DNA of 19,374 bases from an uncultured Moraxellaceae bacterium (GTDB lineage Bacteria > Pseudomonadota > Gammaproteobacteria > Pseudomonadales > Moraxellaceae). Position 1 is the stretch's first letter. Each line of letters starts with the position of its first letter. The DNA lies in contig CALEYY010000149.1 in NCBI GenBank assembly GCA_937928295.1, forward strand, positions 1 through 19,374. The letters run 5' to 3'. Shown here piece after piece: positions 7,593 to 14,017 of the stretch. The notes under the pieces were generated by a model. It was not told where the DNA came from. It worked only from the letters and a program-made list of their open reading frames with translations, and made no database searches. A program made the translations under genes and the position numbers.

Positions 7593-8207
7593 TTACGGAA
7601 TCTTGCGCAGCGACGCCTTGCGGATCTCGGCCTTCAGCTCTTCGTAATTGTGCGTGACCGGGAACTGCGGGAATTCGCGAATCACATTCTCCGGCGCATC
7701 GAACAGAATGCCCTGCTCGGCTTCGCTGAGCATGCCGGTGTCGTTGTAGGAATCACCGGCGGCGATGCAGCGGTAGTTCAGCGAATGAAACGCCTTGATC
7801 GCCATCGTCTTCTGGTCCGGCTGGCGCAGCTTGTAGTCCGTGATGGTGCCGTCATCGGCAACTTCCAGCTTGTGGCAAAACAGCGTCGGCAGATCAAGCT
7901 GCTCCATCAGCGGCTTGGCGAACTCGTAAAAAGTGTCGGACAGAATGATGAGCTGAAAGTGATCACGCACCCAGGCCAGGAACTCGCGCGCGCCCGGCAG
8001 CGGACCCATCTCGGCAATCACGGCCTGGATGTCCGGCAGACCCAGCTTATGCTCGCGCAGGATGCGCAGGCGCTGCTGCATCAGTACATCGTAATCGGGG
8101 ATGTCACGCGTGGTGGCCTCCAGCTCCTTGATGCCTGTGCGCTTGGCAAAATTGATCCAGATTTCCGGGACCAGCACACCTTCCAGATCGAGACACACCA
8201 GTTCCAT
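7593..8207 (-). CDS. thrH: ThrH: phosphoserine phosphatase / homoserine phosphotransferase
   Basis: This HAD-superfamily protein of 204 residues matches Pseudomonas ThrH (205) closely along its length. ThrH dephosphorylates phosphoserine and can pass the phosphate to homoserine, linking serine and threonine synthesis. Motif I is CLDLEGVLVPEIW, with nucleophile Asp7 and the subgroup's Glu9 in place of the usual second Asp. Motif II is ILSDTFYEF (Ser90), motif III includes Lys around KTMAIKAF, and motif IV is GDSYNDT (Asp152, Asp156). The ATTRDIPDYDVLM cap segment and the APENVIREFPQFP tail are subgroup-specific. The start at 8207 has GAGGTG about five bases upstream. A nested inverted repeat sits immediately before this ribosome binding site. 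The order pabB-thrH-cysH is the one I recall from Pseudomonas aeruginosa. Confidence 0.94.
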   Translation of the reverse strand: MELVCLDLEGVLVPEIWINFAKRTGIKELEATTRDIPDYDVLMQQRLRILREHKLGLPDIQAVIAEMGPLPGAREFLAWVRDHFQLIILSDTFYEFAKPLMEQLDLPTLFCHKLEVADDGTITDYKLRQPDQKTMAIKAFHSLNYRCIAAGDSYNDTGMLSEAEQGILFDAPENVIREFPQFPVTHNYEELKAEIRKASLRKIP

Positions 8208-8219
8208 CGCAACACCTCA

Positions 8220-8279
8220 TTGCCAGTCAGGGAGCGCCGGCGGTAAGGCCGGCAAATTTCGCGCAAAGGGTACTGGCAA
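8220..8279. repeat. Nested inverted repeats in the thrH-cysH gap
   Basis: TTGCCAGT (8220-8227) and ACTGGCAA (8272-8279) are perfect 8-base inverted arms. Between them, GCCGGC occurs at 8236-8241 and 8248-8253, able to form a 6-base stem with a 6-base loop. Read in the thrH direction, the outer stem ends one or two bases before the ATGAGGTG ribosome binding region. It could be a leader RNA structure of thrH or a protein-binding site; the sequence does not decide. Confidence 0.55.
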
Positions 8280-8310
8280 GACTCCCGGCATGCAACGCTG
8301 ATAAACGCTC

Positions 8311-8319
8311 TGCTATGCT
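8311..8319 (+). promoter_or_regulatory. Possible extended -10 promoter of cysH
   Basis: TGCTATGCT contains an extended -10 (TG, one base, TATGCT) about 50 bases before the cysH ATG. No good -35 hexamer lies 16-18 bases upstream, which would fit an activator-dependent promoter such as one driven by CysB. CysB dependence is an inference from gene context; I did not identify a CysB site. Confidence 0.35.
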
Positions 8320-8369
8320 TACGGCCTTGCCGCGTTTTACGCGCTCCGTCATTTTCAAGGATGCCATCC

Positions 8370-9119
8370 ATGCCTGTTTCCGCTGAACAAGTCGCCGCCT
8401 GGGCCGCCGAATACGACGGCAAGAGCCCGCAAACCCTGCTCAAATTCGCCCTCACCACCTTCCCCGGCCTGGCCATCTCCTTCAGCGGCGCCGAAGATGT
8501 TGTCCTCGTCGACATGGCCGTGAAGAGCAAGCTGCCCTTCCGTGTCTTCACGCTGGATACCGGTCGCCTGCACGCCGAGACCTATCGCTTTCTCGATACC
8601 GTACGCACGCACTACGGCATCCCGATTGAAGTCTGCTTCCCGGAAGCCGACGCCGTATCGCAGCTGGTCAATGAAAAAGGCCTGTTCAGCTTCTATCAGG
8701 ACGATCACAAGGAATGCTGCGGCATCCGCAAGGTCGAGCCGCTGCGCCGCAAGCTCGCCACCACCAATGCGTGGATGACCGGCCAGCGCAAAGACCAGAG
8801 CCCCGGCACACGCAACAGCGTGCCGCAGATCCAGCTCGACACCAGCTTCATCGGCAATGATGGCGCACTGGTGAAGTTCAATCCGCTGGCGAACTGGAGC
8901 TCACAGGAAGTCTGGGACTACATCCGCGCGCTGGAAGTACCGTACAACCCGCTGCACGAAAAGGGCTTCATCAGCATCGGCTGCGAGCCCTGCACGCGAC
9001 CGGTGCTGCCCGGCCAGCATGAGCGCGAGGGCCGCTGGTGGTGGGAGGAAGCCACGAAGAAGGAATGCGGGCTGCATATCGGGAATGTGGAAGCCGTGTC
9101 GTTCGAGATTCGCGGCTGA
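8370..9119 (+). CDS. cysH: Adenylyl-sulfate (APS) reductase, [4Fe-4S] CysH type
   Basis: The enzyme reduces activated sulfate to sulfite with thioredoxin in assimilatory sulfate reduction. The PP-loop-like site is ISFSGAEDVVL, followed by FTLDTGRLHAETY. Two cysteine pairs, KECCGIRKVEPL (Cys116-117) and ISIGCEPCTRP (Cys205 and Cys208), form the CC...CxxC signature that binds a [4Fe-4S] cluster. This marks APS reductases, as in Pseudomonas and plants, in contrast to cluster-free PAPS reductase of E. coli. The catalytic cysteine is in the C-terminal KKECGLH (Cys233). I prefer the ATG at 8370 (249 residues) to the one at 8361, because AAGGA lies eight bases before it and overlaps the earlier ATG. 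It converges on cysB and is divergent from thrH. Confidence 0.93.
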   Translation: MPVSAEQVAAWAAEYDGKSPQTLLKFALTTFPGLAISFSGAEDVVLVDMAVKSKLPFRVFTLDTGRLHAETYRFLDTVRTHYGIPIEVCFPEADAVSQLVNEKGLFSFYQDDHKECCGIRKVEPLRRKLATTNAWMTGQRKDQSPGTRNSVPQIQLDTSFIGNDGALVKFNPLANWSSQEVWDYIRALEVPYNPLHEKGFISIGCEPCTRPVLPGQHEREGRWWWEEATKKECGLHIGNVEAVSFEIRG

Positions 9120-9149
9120 CGCCGTTTAAGCGGGCGCGCTGTTGCAGCG

Positions 9150-9170
9150 GCCGAGCCTCAAAAGCTCGGC
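9150..9170. terminator. Hairpin between cysH and cysB, overlapping the cysB stop
   Basis: GCCGAGC (9150-9156) and GCTCGGC (9164-9170) are perfect 7-base arms around a 7-base loop that includes the cysB TGA stop. It is the only strong hairpin between these convergent genes. Neither side has a real U-tract, so it is at best a weak intrinsic terminator and may instead be a 3'-end stabilising structure. Confidence 0.4.
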
Positions 9171-10138
9171 AACTCCTTACCCTTAAACAAATGATCCACC
9201 TCTGCCCGTGCATCGCCCCGATTCAGCACCGACTCCACCAGGCTCCGCGTCAAATGCGGCGCAAAGGTCTCGATGAAATCAAACATGAACCCGCGCAAGA
9301 AAGTACCGCGCCTGAAGCCGATATGCGTCGTGCTCGGCTCAAATAAATGCCCGGCATCCAGCGCCACCAGGTCACCGCCATCTTTCTCGGCCTCATAGGC
9401 CATGCTGGCGATAATCCCCACGCCCAGCCCCAGCCGCACATAGGTCTTGATCACATCGGCATCGGTCGCGGTAAACACCACATTCGCCGCCAGCCCGGCC
9501 TGACTGAACGCCTCATCGAGCTTGGAGCGGCCGGTAAAGCCGAACACATAGGTCACAATCGGAAACTCGGCGACCGCTTCCAGCGTGAGCTTGTCCAGCT
9601 TCGTCAGCGGATGCCCCTTGGGCACGACCACCGAGCGATTCCATTGATACGCCGGCAGCATCACGAGGTCGGTGAAGTGTTCCAGCGCTTCGGTGGCGAT
9701 GGCAAAGTCGACGGTGCCATCAGCGGCCATTTCGGAGATTTGCTGCGGCGTGCCCTGGTGCATGTGCAGCGCCACATCGGGGAACTTGTCGCGAAACTCG
9801 GCGATGACCGGCGGCAAGCGGTAGCGCGCCTGCGTATGCGTGGTGGCCAGGCTCAGGCTGCCCTTGGCTTCATCGGAGAACTCCAGCGCGACCTGACGAA
9901 TCGACTCGGTCTGCCGCAGCACTTCGCCGGCAAGCTTGAGAATAGCCTGCCCGGCCGGCGTCACGCGCGTGAGGTGCTTGCCGTTGCGTGCGAATATCTC
10001 CACGCCCAGCTCGTCTTCCAACAGGCGAATCTGTTTGCTGATGCCGGGCTGCGAGGTGAACAAAGCGTTTGCCGTTTGCGACACATTGAGTTCATGCTGG
10101 GACACCTCCCATATGTATCGCAATTGCTGCAGCTTCAT
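9158..10138 (-). CDS. cysB: LysR-type transcriptional regulator CysB
   Basis: CysB activates sulfate assimilation genes in response to N-acetylserine and represses its own gene. The 326-residue protein (324 in E. coli) starts MKLQQLRYIWEVSQHELNVSQTANALFTSQPGISKQIRLLEDELG, the winged helix-turn-helix typical of CysB. The inducer-binding domain has TTHTQARYRLPPVI, a well-known CysB segment, and FVFGFTGRSKLDEAF-like and TDADVIKTYVRLGLGVGIIA sequences. The ATG at 10138 is chosen over an in-frame ATG at 10165 because AAGGAG lies seven bases upstream and the family starts MKLQQL. It faces cysH tail to tail and is divergent from a TSUP permease. In the related order of Pseudomonas, thrH, cysH and cysB also lie together. 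Confidence 0.95.
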   Translation of the reverse strand: MKLQQLRYIWEVSQHELNVSQTANALFTSQPGISKQIRLLEDELGVEIFARNGKHLTRVTPAGQAILKLAGEVLRQTESIRQVALEFSDEAKGSLSLATTHTQARYRLPPVIAEFRDKFPDVALHMHQGTPQQISEMAADGTVDFAIATEALEHFTDLVMLPAYQWNRSVVVPKGHPLTKLDKLTLEAVAEFPIVTYVFGFTGRSKLDEAFSQAGLAANVVFTATDADVIKTYVRLGLGVGIIASMAYEAEKDGGDLVALDAGHLFEPSTTHIGFRRGTFLRGFMFDFIETFAPHLTRSLVESVLNRGDARAEVDHLFKGKELPSF

Positions 10139-10164
10139 CGTCGAACTCCTTTTGATATAACTCA

Positions 10165-10182
10165 ATGCTATAAACCTAGCAT
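10165..10182. promoter_or_regulatory. Inverted repeat with extended -10 in the cysB-permease gap
   Basis: ATGCTA (10165-10170) and TAGCAT (10177-10182) are perfect inverted arms six bases apart, in an AT-rich, 118-base gap between divergent genes. The left arm overlaps TGCTATAAA, an extended -10 pointing toward the permease gene. The position suits an operator that could affect both directions, for example CysB autoregulation, but that is inference. Confidence 0.4.
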
Positions 10183-10256
10183 GAAAAATTCTTGGCTAAA
10201 TCAGTAAAAAGCCACTATTTTCGCCGCCCGTCTTCTTTATCTAGGCTTTATCGGCA

Positions 10257-11054
10257 ATGTCCATCGCTCCGCACGATCTGCTGTTCATTCTTTCCGGCGC
10301 GCTGGTCGGCTTTGTCGTCGGCCTCACCGGCGTCGGTGGCGGTTCGCTGATGACGCCGCTGCTGACCCTGCTCGGCATTCCGCTGCACACCGCCATCGGC
10401 ACCGATCTGCTGTATGCGTCGATCAGCAAGACCGGCGGCGCCATCATTCATCATCGCAACCGCAACATTCAGTGGCGCATTACGCTGACGCTGGCCATGG
10501 GCAGCTTGCCGGCGGCGCTGCTCACGGTCTGGGGCCTGAAGCACTGGTTTCCCGATGCCAGCGCCTACAAGCCAGTACTGACGCATGCGCTCGGCTTCAT
10601 GCTGCTGGTCACCGCCGTGAGCCTGTTGCTGCGCCCGTGGTTGCAACGCCGCATGCAGAATCGCGTGCATACCCCGGTGCGTGACTTCCTGGCGCGGCAT
10701 CAAACTGCCGCTACGGTGACCATGGGCGTGGTGCTGGGCGTGCTGGTCACGCTGTCGTCCATCGGTGCCGGGGTGTTTGGCGTGATGGTGCTGGTCACGC
10801 TGTTCCCGGCGCTGGCCATGATCCGCATCATCGGCACCGATATCACGCATGCCGTGATGCTGACGCTGGTGGCGGGTCTGGGCCACCTGAGCATGGGCAA
10901 TGTGGATTGGCATCTGCTTGGCCTGCTGCTGATCGGTTCGCTGCCGATGATCGTGATCGGCACCAACCTTAGCTCGCGCATGCCGGAAGCTCGCATTCGT
11001 CCCATTTTGGGCGTGACGCTGATGCTGCTGAGCATAAAGTTCATCTTCTTCTGA
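10257..11054 (+). CDS. TSUP family (TauE/SafE) membrane permease
   Basis: A 265-residue, strongly hydrophobic protein with about eight likely membrane segments in two halves. The TSUP/TauE signature is clear: an N-terminal GALVGFVVGLTGVGGGSLMTPLL with the glycine-rich loop, and a second-half repeat TMGVVLGVLVTLSSIGAGVFGVMVLV; IGTDLLYASISK and IGTDITHAVML are the matching repeated motifs. The family exports or imports sulfite, sulfonates, thiosulfate or other organic anions. Its position divergent from cysB and next to cysH suggests a sulfur compound, perhaps sulfite or sulfate, but specificity cannot be read from sequence. The ribosome binding site before the ATG is weak. DAHP synthase follows after 53 bases on the same strand. 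Confidence 0.88.
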   Translation: MSIAPHDLLFILSGALVGFVVGLTGVGGGSLMTPLLTLLGIPLHTAIGTDLLYASISKTGGAIIHHRNRNIQWRITLTLAMGSLPAALLTVWGLKHWFPDASAYKPVLTHALGFMLLVTAVSLLLRPWLQRRMQNRVHTPVRDFLARHQTAATVTMGVVLGVLVTLSSIGAGVFGVMVLVTLFPALAMIRIIGTDITHAVMLTLVAGLGHLSMGNVDWHLLGLLLIGSLPMIVIGTNLSSRMPEARIRPILGVTLMLLSIKFIFF

Positions 11055-11076
11055 ACTTTGCTTTTTGAAACTTTGC
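11054..11076 (+). repeat. Direct repeat AACTTTGC upstream of the DAHP synthase gene
   Basis: AACTTTGC occurs at 11054-11061 and 11069-11076, a 15-base period, in the 53-base gap before the DAHP synthase start. A TATCAT at 11079-11084 could be a -10 box just after it, with TTGCTT at 11058-11063 as a poor -35 at only 15 bases. A regulator site is possible; it does not resemble a TyrR box. Confidence 0.4.
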
Positions 11077-11107
11077 GCTATCATCGCGGGCTTGCGTGGA
11101 GACCGCT

Positions 11108-12184
11108 ATGAACCCAGCTGACAATACCGTCGTCGACCTCAATATTCGTTCCATCGATGTCCTGATCACGCCTGAAGAGCTCAAGCGTGAGCTGCCACTG
11201 ACTACGGCTGCGCGCGCCGCCGTGGTCGAAGGCCGTCAGGTCATCCGCAACATTCTCGATGGCAAGGATCACCGCCTATTTCTGGTGATCGGCCCCTGCT
11301 CCATCCACGATATCAAAGCCGCTCACGACTATGCCCAGCGCCTGAAAGCCCTGGCCGCGCAAGTCAGCGACACGCTCTACCTGGTCATGCGCGTGTACTT
11401 CGAGAAGCCGCGTACCACGGTGGGCTGGAAGGGTCTGATCAACGATCCGCGCATGGATGACACTTTCCGCATCGAGGAAGGTCTGCATGTGGGTCGCAAG
11501 CTGCTGATCGAGCTCAACGAGCTGGGCCTGCCCTGCGCTACCGAGGCGCTGGACCCGATGTCGCCGCAGTACATGCACGACCTCATCGCCTGGTCGGCCA
11601 TTGGCGCGCGCACCACGGAATCGCAGACGCATCGCGAGATGTCGTCGGGCCTGTCGTCGCCGGTCGGCTTCAAGAACGGCACCGATGGCGGCCTGAAAGT
11701 CGCCACCAATGCCCTGCTCTCGGTGCAGAACCCGCACAGCTTTCTGGGCATCGACAATCAGGGCAAGGTCGCTGTCATCAACACCACCGGCAACCAGTAC
11801 GGCCATGTCGTGCTGCGCGGTGGCGATGGCAAGCCGAACTACGATTCGGTGTCGGTGGCGCTAGCCGAGCGCGAGCTGGAAAAGGCGAAAGCGCCGATGA
11901 ACATCATGATCGATGCCTCGCACGCCAACTCCAACAAGGACCCGGCGCTGCAACCGCTGGTCATGGACAATGTCGCCAATCAGATCGTTGAGGGCAACAA
12001 GTCCATCATCGGCATGATGATCGAGTCGCACATCAAGTTCGGCCGTCAGGACATCCCCAAGGATCTATCGCAGCTGGTCTACGGCCAGTCCGTGACCGAT
12101 GGCTGCATCGACTGGGAAACCACCGAGAAGGCCGTGCTGTCCATGCACGCCAAGCTCAAGGATGTGCTGCCAACGCGGCGCTAA
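11108..12184 (+). CDS. 3-deoxy-7-phosphoheptulonate (DAHP) synthase, class I
   Basis: DAHP synthase joins phosphoenolpyruvate and erythrose 4-phosphate in the first step of the shikimate pathway. The 358-residue protein is of the AroF/AroG/AroH type (350-356 in E. coli). Conserved blocks are LVIGPCSIHD (metal ligand Cys64), RVYFEKPRTTVGWKGL, IGARTTESQTHREMSSGLS, PVGFKNGTDGG, IMIDASHANSNKDP (His ligand), IIGMMIESH (Glu ligand) and VTDGCIDWE (Asp ligand). THREMSSGLS is closer to the E. coli AroF version than to AroG, but I do not assign the feedback amino acid and leave the symbol empty. I chose the ATG at 11108 over a GTG at 11096; GGAGA lies about five bases upstream. An intrinsic terminator follows the stop. 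Confidence 0.93.
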   Translation: MNPADNTVVDLNIRSIDVLITPEELKRELPLTTAARAAVVEGRQVIRNILDGKDHRLFLVIGPCSIHDIKAAHDYAQRLKALAAQVSDTLYLVMRVYFEKPRTTVGWKGLINDPRMDDTFRIEEGLHVGRKLLIELNELGLPCATEALDPMSPQYMHDLIAWSAIGARTTESQTHREMSSGLSSPVGFKNGTDGGLKVATNALLSVQNPHSFLGIDNQGKVAVINTTGNQYGHVVLRGGDGKPNYDSVSVALAERELEKAKAPMNIMIDASHANSNKDPALQPLVMDNVANQIVEGNKSIIGMMIESHIKFGRQDIPKDLSQLVYGQSVTDGCIDWETTEKAVLSMHAKLKDVLPTRR

Positions 12185-12227
12185 TCGCTCTGGCAGCATA
12201 AGCCGGCCGTCACAAACCGACAGTCAC

Positions 12228-12263
12228 AAAAAAGCCCCGGTCGCTCACGCGCCGGGGCTTTTT
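12228..12263. terminator. Bidirectional intrinsic terminator between DAHP synthase gene and pgaD
   Basis: AAAGCCCCGG and CCGGGGCTTT are perfect inverted arms around an 11-base loop, flanked by an A-run on the left and T-run on the right. It lies 43 bases after the DAHP synthase stop and 13 bases from the pgaD stop, so it ends both convergent transcripts. Confidence 0.92.
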
Positions 12264-12276
12264 CATGACCGCAAGA

Positions 12277-12708
12277 TCAGCCCTGCGTTTCGATCCGCAC
12301 AATACGGCCGCATTCATCGTGATGGACGCGGCAGATATTGGCCTGCTGCCCCTGCTCGATATGCTCGACCGGCAGCGCAAAATAGTCTGCGGCATCATTC
12401 ACGGTATTGACCTTGGGCTGACGGGCAACGCCGCGCTTGGGCAGCAGGGACCAGAGCATCAGCGTGCCAGCAGCGCCAAACACCGCCATCAGACCTTCAA
12501 TGCTGACAACGCCGGTTAGCATGAACTTGGTGCCGGCTGGGCGCACCAGCACGCTCCAGCCATGCAGCCAGGCGATCAGGCCGGCAATCGGACGCCACAG
12601 GTAGAACCACACGCCCCAGAGCACTGCGGTAAACACATCCGACAGCATGCGTTGATGCCAGTGCAATTGGCTGCGCAGATCGATGATGAGGGATTTATTG
12701 CTTTTCAT
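12277..12708 (-). CDS. pgaD: PgaD-like poly-GlcNAc synthase auxiliary protein
   Basis: A 143-residue inner-membrane protein recognised by its N-terminal segment (LIIDLRSQLHWHQR) followed by a hydrophobic stretch with WGVWFYLWRPIAGLIAWLHG (about 31-50) and a second membrane span near 63-89. The C-terminal ~50 residues are soluble. PgaD works with the glycosyltransferase PgaC; in E. coli the two together bind cyclic di-GMP and are needed for polymer synthesis. The sequence family is poorly conserved, so the call leans on position: it overlaps the pgaC end by 14 bases and closes the pgaB-C-D operon. It is close to E. coli PgaD in length (~137). Confidence 0.83.
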   Translation of the reverse strand: MKSNKSLIIDLRSQLHWHQRMLSDVFTAVLWGVWFYLWRPIAGLIAWLHGWSVLVRPAGTKFMLTGVVSIEGLMAVFGAAGTLMLWSLLPKRGVARQPKVNTVNDAADYFALPVEHIEQGQQANICRVHHDECGRIVRIETQG

Positions 12709-14017
12709 GTTCAGTCTCTGAAGTCACGGAGGTTGATTCGATACGGACGCCACGATCCGGGCTAACCCAGCGTGCGCGCTGGCCGGTGCGGCGGAAAACG
12801 ACTTTCGGGAAGGCGACAATGGTCGACGAGGTGGTGATGATCCAGAACACCAGCGGGTACCAGATCATCCAGTAGTAATTGCGGCCCAGGCCCTGGTCGT
12901 AGCGGCTGTCCAGCCATTTGCTCAGGCCGAATTGCAGCAGGCAGGTTGCGCCAAGAATCACGCTGCTCCATTGCGGCAGCAGCGGCGATGTCATGTGCGG
13001 CAAAGTCCCGGCCGGCAGCACCAAAGACAGCAGCCAGAGCACGCAGAGCAGCGCCATCAGGTACGACCAGAGCAGGCTCAGGCACAGCTCCATCATCAAT
13101 GGCCAGAGATGGTTCTGGCTGGGGCGCACCAGCACATCGAGGTTTTTCAGCAGCACCTGCGCACCGCCCATGGCCCAGCGCAGGCGCTGCTTCCACAGGC
13201 CACTGAGCGTTTCCGGCATGAGAATCCAGACCAGCGCATTGGGCTCGAAACGGATATCCCAGCCGGAGCGTTGCAGCTTCCAGGTCACATCGATGTCTTC
13301 GGTGAGCATGTCGGCACTCCAGTAGCCGATTTGATGCACTGCCGACTTGCGGAAAGCGGTAATGACGCCAGACACCGTGAACAGACGGCCGAAGGTGCGC
13401 TGCGCACGCTTAATCATGCCGACAATGGACGAGAACTCACCAACCTGAATGCGCCCGAGCAGCGTCGAGCGATTGCGGATACGCGGGTTGCCGGTGACGG
13501 CCGCCACCGTTGCATCCTCCACAAAGTGACGCACCATCCAGTGCGCGGCATGCGGATCAAGCAAGGCATCGCCATCAATGCAGATCAGGATCTCGTGCTT
13601 GGCCAGCAAGCTGCCCGCCTGCAAGGCCATGGCCTTGCCCTGATTTTGCGCCAGATGCACGACGCGCAGCCTAGGGTGCTGCGCCGCCAACTTGTCCAGC
13701 ACATCGGCGGTGTTGTCGCTGCTGCCATCGTTGATGGCAATCACTTCAAACTCGGGGTAGTTCAGACGCAGCGCGTGCGTCAGCGTTTCTTCGGCGTTGT
13801 CGCCTTCGTTGAAACAAGGAATCAGCACGCTCACCGGCGGCGTATTGACCAGCTCTTTCGGCTGATAAAACGGGCGCTGACCGCGCTCGAAGCGCCAGTA
13901 GAAGATCACCGCGCCCAGCATCCACAGCAGCGACATGTAGAGTGGATAGAAAAATACAAAGGCCAGCGCCGAGTCGGCCACATCCCGCCAGAGCGGCAAG
14001 TCCGTGAGAATGTTCAT
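12695..14017 (-). CDS. pgaC: Poly-beta-1,6-N-acetyl-D-glucosamine synthase (GT2)
   Basis: PgaC polymerises UDP-GlcNAc into poly-beta-1,6-GlcNAc, the biofilm matrix sugar, at the inner membrane. The 440 residues match E. coli PgaC (441). N-terminal membrane helices span about 15-41. The family-2 glycosyltransferase domain shows SVLIPCFNEGDN (63-74), INDGSSDNT (95-103), CIDGDALLDP (146-155), the base-bearing TEDIDVTWKL (239-248) and the QRLRW signature (277-281). Three or four further membrane segments follow from about 305 to 410. It overlaps pgaB by four bases upstream and pgaD by 14 bases downstream. Activity would be expected to depend on cyclic di-GMP through PgaC-PgaD; no diguanylate cyclase gene lies in the window. 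Confidence 0.95.
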   Translation of the reverse strand: MNILTDLPLWRDVADSALAFVFFYPLYMSLLWMLGAVIFYWRFERGQRPFYQPKELVNTPPVSVLIPCFNEGDNAEETLTHALRLNYPEFEVIAINDGSSDNTADVLDKLAAQHPRLRVVHLAQNQGKAMALQAGSLLAKHEILICIDGDALLDPHAAHWMVRHFVEDATVAAVTGNPRIRNRSTLLGRIQVGEFSSIVGMIKRAQRTFGRLFTVSGVITAFRKSAVHQIGYWSADMLTEDIDVTWKLQRSGWDIRFEPNALVWILMPETLSGLWKQRLRWAMGGAQVLLKNLDVLVRPSQNHLWPLMMELCLSLLWSYLMALLCVLWLLSLVLPAGTLPHMTSPLLPQWSSVILGATCLLQFGLSKWLDSRYDQGLGRNYYWMIWYPLVFWIITTSSTIVAFPKVVFRRTGQRARWVSPDRGVRIESTSVTSETEHEKQ

